A stretch of 64,000 nucleotides of DNA from an uncultured Bacteroidales bacterium (GTDB lineage Bacteria > Bacteroidota > Bacteroidia > Bacteroidales > UBA932), in assembly GCA_946410455.1 (NCBI GenBank), contig CAMKAJ010000005.1, forward strand, positions 1-64,000, in the 5' to 3' direction. This document shows, piece after piece, positions 54,026 to 63,900 of the stretch. A model generated the notes under the pieces. That model was not told the DNA's origin, did not search any database, and saw only the letters and a program-made list of their open reading frames with translations. Position 1 is the first letter of the stretch; the number at the start of each line of letters is the position of its first letter. Position numbers and translations under genes: made by a program.

Positions 54026-54913
54026 ATGGTACAGTCGATGACTGGATACGGCAGGGCGGAAGTCGTGCTCGACAGCGGCAAGCTTTGTGTAGAGATACGT
54101 TCCGTCAATAGCAAGAACGCAGATATAAGCATTAAAACTTCGCTGCTTCCCAAAGACAAGGAGATGCAGATCCGCAAGCTCCTTGCAGACCGCCTGCAGC
54201 GCGGCACCATAGATTTGTTCATCAGCTGGGAGCCGAATGCAAGCGCCTCGGTCCGCAAGATCAATACGGAGCTGGCCCTGGAGTATTACCGTCAGCTCAA
54301 GGAACTCGGAGAAGAGATTGGCGCCGTGAATCTTCCGCTCCATGAGCCCAACTACCTCGTGGCCACCCTTATGCGTATGCCGGACGTAATAGACAGCGGC
54401 CGGCACGACGTAATAACCGAGGAAAACTGGCCTCTGGTAGAAGAAGCCCTGAACAAGGCCATAGATGCAATATGTGATTATCGCGCCAGGGAAGGCGCAG
54501 CCCTGTATAAGGACGTGACTTCCAGGGTGCAGAATATCCTTGCTCTGGAAGACGAAGTGGAGTCTTACGAGCAGGAAAGGATAGATGCGGTCAAGGAAAA
54601 GCTGAACAAGGCCCTTGCCGACCTCATCATTAGTTATGATTCTTCCCGCTTCGAGCAGGAGATGGTATATTATTTGGAAAAATACGACATCAACGAGGAA
54701 AAAGTGCGCCTGCGCCAGCATTGCCGATATTTTCTCGATACCATTGACTCCGAACCATATCCCGGGAAGAAGCTTGGGTTCATCATTCAGGAAATGGGGC
54801 GGGAGATCAATACCACCGGCTCGAAGGCCAACCATGCGGGGATCCAGAGGGCGGTGGTGAGGATGAAAGATGAACTAGAAAAAATCAGGGAGCAGTCCCT
54901 GAACATATTGTGA
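54026..54913 (+). CDS. yicC: YicC-family endoribonuclease
   Basis: A 295-aa protein beginning MVQSMTGYGRAEV, the YicC hallmark. EIRSVNSKNADISI and the C-terminal DUF1732 stretch (DTIDSEPYPGKKLGFIIQEMGREINTTGSKA) are present. YicC proteins are recently recognised endoribonucleases involved in small-RNA decay. In many genomes gmk follows, but not here. The stop overlaps the GTG start of the TonB receptor. Confidence 0.92.
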   Translation: MVQSMTGYGRAEVVLDSGKLCVEIRSVNSKNADISIKTSLLPKDKEMQIRKLLADRLQRGTIDLFISWEPNASASVRKINTELALEYYRQLKELGEEIGAVNLPLHEPNYLVATLMRMPDVIDSGRHDVITEENWPLVEEALNKAIDAICDYRAREGAALYKDVTSRVQNILALEDEVESYEQERIDAVKEKLNKALADLIISYDSSRFEQEMVYYLEKYDINEEKVRLRQHCRYFLDTIDSEPYPGKKLGFIIQEMGREINTTGSKANHAGIQRAVVRMKDELEKIREQSLNIL

Positions 54914-56976
54914 AAAGGCTTTTTTTATTACTTACAATTCTTCTTGCAATTCCTGCATACGCGCAGATGCCTGACACTACAGGTATTTACGGTGAACGCA
55001 AAGACACTTTGAGCGCTTCGGTGTTCACAGCTGCAGGCAATGGTAACTTCCTCTCCAAAGGTAAAGACATACGCACGGAAGTGATTACTGCAGCAGGCCT
55101 CTGTAAGATGGCCTGCTGTAATCTTGCAGAGAGCTTCGAGAACTCAGCAAGCGTAACCGTAGGGTACAGCGATGCCGTGACCGGCGCCCGCCAGATACGG
55201 CTCCTGGGCCAGAGCGGTATTTACGTGCAGATGTTAGACGAGAACCGCCCGGTGATGCGCGGCCTTTCTGCGCCATGGGGCCTCAATTATGTGCCCTCGC
55301 AGTGGCTGGAGAGCATCCAGGTGGCAAAAGGCGTGACTTCGGTGATCAACGGAGTAGAGTCTATGACGGGGCAGATTAACATGGAACACCGTAAGCCCAC
55401 AGACGAGATTCCTCTGTTTGTACAGGCATCCGTGATGAACGATACTAGGAGCGACCTGAACCTGGCAAGCTCTCTCCAACTGGACGAGATGGGGAAGTGG
55501 AGTACAGTGATCCTGGCTCATGCTGACGGCAACTTTATGGATATGGACCATAACGGCGACGGTTTCCTGGACGACCCGCGCGGGGGTATGCTTTCGCTTG
55601 CCAACCGTTGGCTCTACTACGACCCCAGCGGTCTTCAGGTGCGTTTTGGTGTGAGGGGTATTTATGATACCAGAAACGGTGGTCAGGCGGCTTCTGCAGC
55701 TGTGAACGGCACGCGCTGGGAGGCCGGCGTAGGCAACAAGAGCCTGGACGGCTACGTAAAGCTTGGTGTTCCGCTAAACGATGATAACAGCCGCAACTTT
55801 GCTGTAGTTGCCGATTTCTGTTACGACAAGCTCGACTCGCGTTTTGGACGCAGCCCTTATCAGGCCGACCAGAGTTCTGCCTTTGTCAACCTCCTTTACC
55901 AGGACCAGCAGCTTGAGAACCACCATTTTACGCTTGGCCTGTCGGAAACGCTGGACCTATACAACGAAAAGCTTGTCCTTGTCCGCCCCGGGATTCATTC
56001 TACCATAAGTACCGAGGGACCCATTACGCTCAGCGACCTGGGTGCTTTTGCGGAATATACCTATCATTACGAGGATATGCTTTCTGCAATCGCAAGCCTG
56101 CGCGGCGATTGGTTCTATGGCTACGGGGTACGCTTGTCTCCGCGTCTTACCCTTAAATGGACGCCGGTAGAGCAGCTGGTCTTCCGTGCCAACGGCGGCA
56201 GGGGACTGCGCCATAGCACTCCGCTGATAGACAATATTGGCGTGCTCTCTACGGGCAAGAATATTCCCATTGCCTCTCACGGCCTGCTGCTCATGCACCC
56301 TCTGGAGGATTCATGGACTTATGGCGGAAACGTGAGTTGGTACCTGCCCTTCGACGAGAGCGGGAAGACCTGCCTGAGCCTTGATTACTTTGGTACGCGC
56401 TTTACTGAGCAGATGTTGGTAGATTATAGCGCCAAGACCATAGATTTCTATCTTTTGAGCAGCCTGCCGGGTGGCTACTCTTACACAAACAACTTCCAGC
56501 TGGATTTCTCTGCGGAGCCGTTCCGGGGTTTTACCATGACCCTGACAGGCCGCTATACAGACGCCAGGCAGACGCTTATATCCCAGAGCAGCGATATCAA
56601 ACCCATGGCCAGCCGCTACAAGGCCGTGCTCAATCTCCAGTATGCCACAAATCTGAACAAGTGGATATTCGACTTTACCGCCTCTCTCAACGGGCCGGTG
56701 AAGGTCTGGGACTTTATGGCAGCCGACCCTATGTACAAAGACGGCTACACCCCTGCCTATCCCTTGCTTTATGCCCAGGTAACCAAGCGCTTCAAGGGCT
56801 TTGACATTTATCTAGGGGGCGAGAACCTTACGAATTTTACTCAGCCCAACCCGATTATTGGAGCAGATAACCCTTGGGCTGAAACCTTTGACGCCAGCTG
56901 CATCTGGGGCCCTCTTTTGGGAATCAAGGTGTATGCCGGCGTGCGTGTAACGATTTGGAAAACAGAAAAAATATGA
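54910..56976 (+). CDS. TonB-dependent receptor, likely metal-related
   Basis: A 688-aa outer-membrane receptor. Signal peptide RLFLLLTILLAIPAYAQ. A plug domain follows without the carboxypeptidase-like extension of SusC: MACCNLAESFENSASVTVGY, TGARQIRLLGQSG, LDENRPVMRGL, and VAKGVTSVINGVESMTGQI. The barrel contains GYSYTNNFQLDFSAEP and ends with a hydrophobic strand (LLGIKVYAGVRVTIW). The double Cys in MACCNLAESF is shared by Bacteroides receptors that neighbour HMA proteins. The start is GTG 54910, inside the yicC stop. The ATG of a heavy-metal-binding protein overlaps its stop. Confidence 0.88.
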   Translation: MKRLFLLLTILLAIPAYAQMPDTTGIYGERKDTLSASVFTAAGNGNFLSKGKDIRTEVITAAGLCKMACCNLAESFENSASVTVGYSDAVTGARQIRLLGQSGIYVQMLDENRPVMRGLSAPWGLNYVPSQWLESIQVAKGVTSVINGVESMTGQINMEHRKPTDEIPLFVQASVMNDTRSDLNLASSLQLDEMGKWSTVILAHADGNFMDMDHNGDGFLDDPRGGMLSLANRWLYYDPSGLQVRFGVRGIYDTRNGGQAASAAVNGTRWEAGVGNKSLDGYVKLGVPLNDDNSRNFAVVADFCYDKLDSRFGRSPYQADQSSAFVNLLYQDQQLENHHFTLGLSETLDLYNEKLVLVRPGIHSTISTEGPITLSDLGAFAEYTYHYEDMLSAIASLRGDWFYGYGVRLSPRLTLKWTPVEQLVFRANGGRGLRHSTPLIDNIGVLSTGKNIPIASHGLLLMHPLEDSWTYGGNVSWYLPFDESGKTCLSLDYFGTRFTEQMLVDYSAKTIDFYLLSSLPGGYSYTNNFQLDFSAEPFRGFTMTLTGRYTDARQTLISQSSDIKPMASRYKAVLNLQYATNLNKWIFDFTASLNGPVKVWDFMAADPMYKDGYTPAYPLLYAQVTKRFKGFDIYLGGENLTNFTQPNPIIGADNPWAETFDASCIWGPLLGIKVYAGVRVTIWKTEKI

Positions 56977-57227
56977 GAAATATCACAATTCTTCTGGCCC
57001 TGGTGCAGGTGGTTTTTGCAACCAGCATCCATTGCGCCAACTGCGGCCGCAAAGTACAAGAGAACATCTCCTTCGAGAAAGGGGTAAAGGATCTTAAGGT
57101 GGACGTGCCCAGCAAGCAGGTTACAGTTACCTTCAATCCTGCCAAGACCGATACGGTCAAGCTCAAGAAGGCGCTTAAGAAGCTGGGCTACGATGCAGTA
57201 GTTGTAGACTACAAAGACCTCCAGTAG
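56973..57227 (+). CDS. Periplasmic heavy-metal-associated (HMA) domain protein
   Basis: An 84-aa protein. A short signal-like N-terminus (MRNITILLALVQVVFA) is followed by one HMA domain: SIHCANCGRKVQENISF with the CxxC metal site, KDLKVDVPSKQVTVTF, and LKKLGYDAVVV. It probably passes Cu(I) or a similar ion. ATG 56973 overlaps the receptor stop (ATGA), so receptor and chaperone are made together. The 3' end overlaps the convergent MFS gene by 19 nt. Confidence 0.85.
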   Translation: MRNITILLALVQVVFATSIHCANCGRKVQENISFEKGVKDLKVDVPSKQVTVTFNPAKTDTVKLKKALKKLGYDAVVVDYKDLQ

Positions 57228-58588
57228 TTCTCTATCTCTTCCAGGCTCTTACCTGTTGTCTCTGGGACGAACTTCCACATTATGAACAGGTAAGGCAGGC
57301 ACATGAAGGCAAAGAGGAAGAAGGTTCCCGCCGGAGTGAGAGTCTGCAGCATCCAGGGCGTAAGCTGGCCAATGAGGTAGGTTCCTACCCAGAGAGCAAG
57401 TCCGGCGATGGACATTGCGCGGCCGCGTACGCGGTTGGGATACATCTCGCTGAGCAGAACGAACACCACTGCGCTGATTGAGATTGCGGTGCAGAATACG
57501 TAGAGCAGGAAGAAGGTCAGCAGGAAGTAGGTGCCGAGTCCGAGCTGGCTGCCCCAGGCAAAGTAAACGCCAATACACAGGAGGCACACTATCATTCCTC
57601 CGACTCCCCACCACACAAGCTGTTTGCGCCCTACTTTATCGATGATGAGCAGGGCGATGACGGTGGTGAGCATATTCACTACGCCTACGAGTACAGTGGA
57701 GAGCAGGGAGCCCTCACCGCTGAGACCTGCGTCCTGGAAAATCTTGGGACCGTAGTACAGAACGGCATTCACACCCATAAACTGGCCAAGGATGGCAATG
57801 GCTGAACCTATAAGCACCGCCTTGCGTATTCCGGGCTCGAGCAGGGCTTTCCAGTCTGTCTTGACTTCTCCGGCAAGGGATGCAAAAGTAGCAGCAAGCT
57901 GAGAATCAACAGCTTCCGGCGTGGTGTATATGCGGCTCAGGACCTTGCGGGCATTGGCCTCGCGCCCCTTGACTACCAGCCAGCGAGGACTCTCCGGAAT
58001 AAGGAAGATTACCGCCAGGAAGAGCAGGTCTGGAATGGTCTCGCAGCCCAGCATGCCACGCCAGTACTCGGCGTTGAACATGCCCGGCTCGTCTGCGCGA
58101 GCTCCCTTGAGTATCAAGAAGTTGACCAGGTATGCCAGCAAGAATCCTACGGTGATTGCGAGCTGGTAAAGCGACACCAGCATGCCGCGTTTCTCGGGAA
58201 CGGCAACCTCGGAAATATAAACCGGACTCACAATAGATACCACACCGATTCCAAATCCGCCAATCATGCGGTAAACCACCAGCTGCGAGAAGTCTTTGCA
58301 AAGTGCGCAGCCAATTGCGGAAATGCTGAACATCACTGCAGAGATGAGCATGGTTTTCTTGCGCCCCAGGCTGTCGCTCATCTGGCCGGCAAGAAGCACT
58401 CCAATGATTGAACCTATTAGTGCGCATCCTACGTACCAGCCCTCCAGGCCTACGGAAAGCCCGAACTGGGCCTTGACTATCTCGGTGGTGCCGGAAATAA
58501 CGGCTGTGTCATATCCGAACAGTATTCCTCCTATCGCGGCGACGGCCGAGAGGAATACCACGTATCCCATATTTACTGGTTTATTCAT
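57209..58588 (-). CDS. MFS sugar:proton symporter, XylE-like
   Basis: A 459-aa transporter of the sugar-porter family with 12 helices. FGYDTAVISG in TM1, the DSLGRKKTML loop, RMIGGFGIGVVSIVSPVYISEVA, PESPRWLV, and the C-terminal PETTGKSLEEIE are visible. It imports a monosaccharide; the sugar is not clear from sequence. The start overlaps the DUF4434 gene stop, so the two are one unit on the minus strand. Confidence 0.88.
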   Translation of the reverse strand: MNKPVNMGYVVFLSAVAAIGGILFGYDTAVISGTTEIVKAQFGLSVGLEGWYVGCALIGSIIGVLLAGQMSDSLGRKKTMLISAVMFSISAIGCALCKDFSQLVVYRMIGGFGIGVVSIVSPVYISEVAVPEKRGMLVSLYQLAITVGFLLAYLVNFLILKGARADEPGMFNAEYWRGMLGCETIPDLLFLAVIFLIPESPRWLVVKGREANARKVLSRIYTTPEAVDSQLAATFASLAGEVKTDWKALLEPGIRKAVLIGSAIAILGQFMGVNAVLYYGPKIFQDAGLSGEGSLLSTVLVGVVNMLTTVIALLIIDKVGRKQLVWWGVGGMIVCLLCIGVYFAWGSQLGLGTYFLLTFFLLYVFCTAISISAVVFVLLSEMYPNRVRGRAMSIAGLALWVGTYLIGQLTPWMLQTLTPAGTFFLFAFMCLPYLFIMWKFVPETTGKSLEEIENYWRSL

Positions 58589-59673
58589 ATCTCAAAGTAT
58601 TCACGGTATCTGTCGTAGAGGTGCCCGGCCTGGGCGTAAGCGCTCTGCGGGCTCATGAAGTGGCTGAACTCGAATGTGATTGCCTTGTCGTATCCGCAGC
58701 GCCTGGCAGCCTCCAGCTTGAGGCGGAGCTTGTCGAATTTGATGGGCAGGAAACGTATTGGCATGTCGCGGTCGAAGCTCTCTGCATTTGTCCAGCACTG
58801 CATCCCGTAGCGGTCTGCCAGCTTCTTGTTTACAGAGAAGAAAGCGTCCAGTTCGTCGTAGTCGATGTGGCCGTCCTGGAAGGCGCAGGCGTCAACATAT
58901 TCGTGAATGCCGTCGAAGATCTCGTTCCACTCGCGCTCGTGCTGCTCAATTCCAACTGCCTGCTCCTTGGTGAGATTGCCGCCGGCTGCATCCACTGCCT
59001 TTTTGCCGTCTATCCAGGGAGAGATGAAGGTGGGGAGTCCGCCGGATACCTCCTTGCACTGGCGCCCCATTACCCTGAAACTCTCGATGGCGCCTCTGGT
59101 GGCGCGGGAAATCTCGCCGGATATGTACCATCCGCCGAAACTCTTGTACTTGCTGCCGTAGCGCTCCCAAATCTCGTCTATCACGAATTTGTTGGCCTCT
59201 ACCTCATAAGACATGTCTCCGGTGTCCCAGTATTTCCCGCTGTCGTAAAGGCCCAGCCAGAACTTCATTCCGTATTTCTGCGCAAGGCGGCAGAACATGT
59301 CTATCAAATCCACTGAAGGCATGTAACAGCCTTTTTTGAGCAGATAGGGCGAGGGGTAAGTGATGAACTTGCGATAGCCGCAGCGTATATCGATCACAGT
59401 ATCGATTCCCATGTCTTTCATGTATCGGAAATCTCTGTCCCACTCGCGCTCTCCCCAGTTCTGATGAGGGATATCGTGCGATATTTCGTCCAGGAAGGTG
59501 CCCGTGATAGGCAGGGCGTTTGACTTGGGGACGATAAGGGTGCTTTCTATTGAAAGATCAGGTTCGATGCCGTATTTGTCGGCACTCTGTGAGGGCCTGC
59601 ATCCGGTGGCCAGCAGGGGAGCGGCGGCTGCCGTGGCAAGACCTTTTTTCAAGAAACTACGACGGTTTTCCAT
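58585..59673 (-). CDS. DUF4434-like putative glycoside hydrolase, Tat-exported
   Basis: A 362-aa protein. The N-terminus MENRRSFLKKGLATAAAAPLLATGC combines a twin-arginine signal with a lipobox Cys. The body looks like a TIM barrel of the DUF4434 type: GTFLDEISHDIPHQNW, DMGIDTVIDIRCG, GGWYISGEISRA, and CWTNAESFDRDMP, with candidate catalytic acids in ISGE and NAES. It is uncharacterised and may act on a glycan. ATG 59673 is chosen for the signal peptide. It leads the unit with the MFS gene. Confidence 0.75.
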   Translation of the reverse strand: MENRRSFLKKGLATAAAAPLLATGCRPSQSADKYGIEPDLSIESTLIVPKSNALPITGTFLDEISHDIPHQNWGEREWDRDFRYMKDMGIDTVIDIRCGYRKFITYPSPYLLKKGCYMPSVDLIDMFCRLAQKYGMKFWLGLYDSGKYWDTGDMSYEVEANKFVIDEIWERYGSKYKSFGGWYISGEISRATRGAIESFRVMGRQCKEVSGGLPTFISPWIDGKKAVDAAGGNLTKEQAVGIEQHEREWNEIFDGIHEYVDACAFQDGHIDYDELDAFFSVNKKLADRYGMQCWTNAESFDRDMPIRFLPIKFDKLRLKLEAARRCGYDKAITFEFSHFMSPQSAYAQAGHLYDRYREYFEI

Positions 59674-59694
59674 GATTATGCGGTATTGATAGTG

Positions 59695-59702
59695 CAAAAA
59701 TA
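59695..59702 (-). promoter_or_regulatory. -7 box TATTTTTG of the DUF4434-MFS unit
   Basis: TATTTTTG on the minus strand, 21 nt before ATG 59673, divergent to the epimerase promoter. Confidence 0.5.
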
Positions 59703-59710
59703 AAGAATTA

Positions 59711-59741
59711 TTGGAATTATTCTTCGAAATTCCTAAATTTG
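59711..59741 (+). promoter_or_regulatory. Promoter of the epimerase-susC unit
   Basis: TTG (59711-59713), 20-bp spacer, TAAATTTG (59734-59741), then a 28-nt leader to ATG 59770. Confidence 0.6.
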
Positions 59742-59769
59742 TAAGACTATACCACAATTTACGAAAACA

Positions 59770-60948
59770 ATGAACCAAAACGATTTTGCTAAGCTCGCAC
59801 AAAAGTACGGTGATGAATTGTACAATAGTGTGTTGCCTTTCTGGCTCGATAAATCTCAAGACAAAGAATTCGGAGGCTATTTTACCTGTTTAAACAGGGA
59901 TGGAAGCGTCTTTGATACAGATAAATTCGTATGGCTGCAAGGCCGCGAGGTCTGGATGTTTGCAATGCTCTACAACAAAGTGGCGAAGAACCCGGAGTGG
60001 CTCGACTGCGCCAAACAGGGTGCGGAATTCCTCGAAAAATATGGCCACGATGGCAATTATGATTTCTACTTCTCGCTCACAAGGGAAGGCAAGCCTATCA
60101 TAGCTCCCTACAATATTTTCTCTAACACTTTTGCTTGTATGGCCTTCGCTCAACTGGCCGTAGCAACTGGAGAAGAACACTACGCAGACATTGCACGCAA
60201 GACTTTCCAGCGCATTCTGGACCGCCGCACCAATCCCAAGGGCAAATGGAGCAAAGGAGTGCCCGGAACCCGCCCCATGAAAGATTTCGCCCTGCCTATG
60301 ATTATCTGCAACATGGCCCTTGAGGTGGAGCCTATCATAGAAGACAAGTCATTGCTGGATAAGACTATAGACGAGGCTCTTCACGAGGTGTTCGATGTGT
60401 TCTACCAGCCCGGTTTGGGTGTGATGGTAGAGAACCTGGCCCCGGACGGCAGCCTGATAGATTGCTTTGAGGGACGCAAGGTGAATCCGGGACACGACCT
60501 CGAGGCCCTATGGTTCATGATGAATCTTGGATTGAGACTCAGCCGTCAGGATATCATAGAAAAGAGCGTAGAAATTGCTCTGCGTGTGATTGATTACGGT
60601 TGGGATAAAGAATTCGGAGGCATCTTCTATTTTATGGACCGCAAGGGTTATCCTACCCAGGAGCTGGAGTGGGACCAGAAGCTTTGGTGGGTGCATATAG
60701 AGGCGGCCATCTGCATGATCAAGGGCTACCAGCTTACAGGCAATGAGAAGGCCTTGGAGTGGTTCCTCAAGCTCGACGAATATCTCTGGAACAACTTCAA
60801 AGATAAGGAGTTCCCCGAGTGGTACGGCTATCTGAACCGCAGAGGAGAAGTGCTCCTGCCCCTGAAGGGGGGCAAGTGGAAGGGCTGCTTCCATGTGCCG
60901 CGCGGACTGTATCAGATAAGCACCATCCTTAAAGAAATAGCTGAATAA
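59770..60948 (+). CDS. N-acylglucosamine 2-epimerase
   Basis: A 392-aa (alpha/alpha)6-barrel epimerase interconverting GlcNAc and ManNAc. It carries the AGE/renin-binding-protein signatures throughout: GGYFTCLNRDG, KFVWLQGREVW, APYNIFSNTFACMAF, PGTRPMK, DCFEGRKVNPGHDLEALWF, EWDQKLWWVH and KGGKWKGCFHVPR. These fit AGE better than cellobiose 2-epimerase. A RenBP-type epimerase serves sialic-acid use in Bacteroides fragilis. Here it stands between a DUF4434/MFS unit and susC, suggesting an amino-sugar or sialic-acid-related substrate. Confidence 0.9.
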   Translation: MNQNDFAKLAQKYGDELYNSVLPFWLDKSQDKEFGGYFTCLNRDGSVFDTDKFVWLQGREVWMFAMLYNKVAKNPEWLDCAKQGAEFLEKYGHDGNYDFYFSLTREGKPIIAPYNIFSNTFACMAFAQLAVATGEEHYADIARKTFQRILDRRTNPKGKWSKGVPGTRPMKDFALPMIICNMALEVEPIIEDKSLLDKTIDEALHEVFDVFYQPGLGVMVENLAPDGSLIDCFEGRKVNPGHDLEALWFMMNLGLRLSRQDIIEKSVEIALRVIDYGWDKEFGGIFYFMDRKGYPTQELEWDQKLWWVHIEAAICMIKGYQLTGNEKALEWFLKLDEYLWNNFKDKEFPEWYGYLNRRGEVLLPLKGGKWKGCFHVPRGLYQISTILKEIAE

Positions 60949-60964
60949 TAATAACACTAGAATA

Positions 60965-63900
60965 ATGAAACGTTTAATCCGTTTTTCGCTTTTTCTCCTG
61001 ACGGCCCTTATGCTGTCCGGAGTTGCCGCGTGGGCACAATCTGCTTTGCGCGGTACCGTGAGCGACAGTTCCGGGGCTCCTGTACCTGGAGCTACGGTTA
61101 TGGTGAAGGGTACGTCTAACGGCACACTTACAGCCACAGATGGTAGTTATACCCTCCGTGCACGCAAGGGAGACGTAATCCAGTTCTCATTCCTTGGCTT
61201 CGAGGCGCAGGAGCATACATTCGACGGCTCTTCGCCCATCAATGTAGTGCTAAAAGACGATGCCATGTTCCTCGACGATGTTGTGGTAGTTGGTTACGGT
61301 ACTGCAAAGAAAGAAACTATGACTGCAGCAGTTTCTGCCATCAAGGGTGATGAACTGCTCAAGTCTCCTTCTACCAGTGTTTCGCAGGTGCTTGCGGGTA
61401 AGCTTACAGGTATTTCCTCCGTCCAGGAATCTGGTGAGCCCGGCCTGGACCAGGCTTCGCTGCGTATCCGTGGCTCCGTATATGGGGTAGCGTATGTGGT
61501 AGATGGTTTCCCCGTCGATAACATCAATGATATTGACCCTGCTGATATTGAGAGCGTCTCTGTGCTCAAGGATGGCGCTTCTGCTGCCGTGTACGGCCTT
61601 CAGGCTGCCGGCGGCGTGATTATCATTACCACTCGCAAAGGCGACAAAGGGGACACTCGCATTACGTATAATGCATCGGTTGGTGCAAGTATGAATGCAA
61701 ACTTCCCCCGCTTCATGAACGGACCGCAGTTCGCATACTACTACAATGTGGCTCAGATGATGGACCAGCTGGCGAACGGCGAGATTTCTTCTGTCCAAGA
61801 GTATGTGCCATACTTCACGCAGAAGAATATCCAAGCCATGCGCGACGGTGTGGAAGGATGGGCGAATGTAGATTATGTGGATAAGGTTTTCGGCACCGGC
61901 TTCAACCAGAAGCACAATGTCACAGTACAGGGCGGATCGGACAAGGCGCGGTTTTTTACCTCTTTTGGCCTATTAAGCCAGAAGGGTAATATAGACCGCT
62001 TCAATTATCGTCGCTATAACGTGCGAGCCAATATCGAGGGCGACCTTTCCAAGCAGCTAAGTTACAAGGTTGGTCTGTCCGGCGTGATAGGGGACCGCTC
62101 TACGCCGGCATTCCTCTCTGGAGGTACCGACGGCGGCTATACCGAGGTAGGCTGGTTCTCCATTGCCCGTCAGGTGGTGCAGATGCATCCTTATCTGCCC
62201 GAAACATACGACGGCTACTATACCGGCGCGGTGCAGGATAACCAGAGTTTTCTTGTGAGCCCTCTGGCGGCAATCTATCAGTCCGGCTACAAGAAGACCC
62301 GCAGCGCACAGGGCAGTGCCAATGCCTCCCTGGTCTGGAATATTCCCTTCGTGCCAGGGCTTTCGCTCAAGGCTTCCGGATCTTACGACTTTTCAGTGAG
62401 CTACAACAAAAACCTCAGCACCCCTTATACCATGATGCAGAGGGTCAGGACTGCTGACGGATGGATATGGCAGCAGCGCACAGACAATCCTCATATAAGC
62501 GAGAACGTCAACAACCTCGGTGAGGGCGCTGTGTTCTCGAGGCAGATAGTGGGGCAGGGAGGACTGAATTACGTACAGACCTTCGGCGTCAACCACCTCG
62601 ACTTGATGGCGCTTGCCGAGTATCGCGATTACACCGGCAACGGTCTGGCTGCTTATGCCATGGCACTGCCCTTCGATTCTCTGCCTGAACTCTCAAACGG
62701 CGTGGCCACTAACAGTCCTGTAAGCGGCTGGAGCGGCGCCTCGCGCAGCCTGGGCTTTGTCTTCCGTGCCAGATATGACTATGATGAGAAATATCTTGCA
62801 GAAATCACCGGACGCTATGACGGTTCTTACAAATTTGCCGGCATGAGCAAGACTCGCTGGGGTTTCTTCCCCTCGGCTTCCGTTGGCTGGAGACTGTCTA
62901 AAGAAGATTTCCTCAAAGATGTAAGCTGGCTGGACGACCTTAAGATTCGCGCGAGCGTGGGCCTTCTGGGTAATGACAGCGTAAGTGAATACGCATTCCT
63001 AAGCACTTACGTACAGGGAAGCAACATTGCTCTGGGCCAGAAAGGTGGAGCAACGCTCATAGTGCCTGCTTACTATACCGCCGGAGTGCCGAATACAGAA
63101 CTCACATGGGAAAAGACCCGCAGCTGGAACGTCGGCGTAGATTACTCTTTGTGGAACGGTTTGCTGGGTATGGAAATCGATGCCTTCTACAATTATACTT
63201 ACGATATGCTAACATATCAATCCACCGGCTTCCCTTCATCCATGGGAGGATATTATCCCACCTGGGTGAACAAGAATGCTCTGGATGCCAGGGGTATTGA
63301 TATCATGATACGCCACCGAAACCGCGTAACTCTGGGCGGCGAGCCGCTGTTCTACGAAGTCACGGGAAGCCTTACCCGCAGCAAGACCCGCTGGCTGGTG
63401 TACAACGATGATCCCAATATCGTTGAATGGCGCAAGATGGTAGGCACAACTGTCGGCAGCATCTTGTGCTGGCAGTCTGACGGACTCTTCATGAGCGAAG
63501 ACGAGATAGACCGCGCATCATGGTACGGAACGCGTCCTAATGTGGGCGATATCAGGTACGTAGATTTGAACGGAGACGGCAAGATTGACGAGGACGACAA
63601 GGGCTACTTCGGCCGTTCCAACCGCCCCGAGCTTACCTTCGGCCTCAATCTCAACGTGTCGTGGAAGGGCTTCGACCTGAATGCCCAGTTTACCGGCGGC
63701 GCTCTCTTTGACGTGTCGCTTACCGGAACATATTACAACGATAACGACGACAACACCATCTGGACGCAGACGTTCAAAGAAGGAGGAAATTCTCCTTTGT
63801 TCCTTGTCCAGAATGCTTACAGCGCCTTTAACACCCAGGGAACCTTCCCCCGTCTCACTCTTGCCAAGACCAGCCACGGAGGCGATAATGGCCTGAGTTC

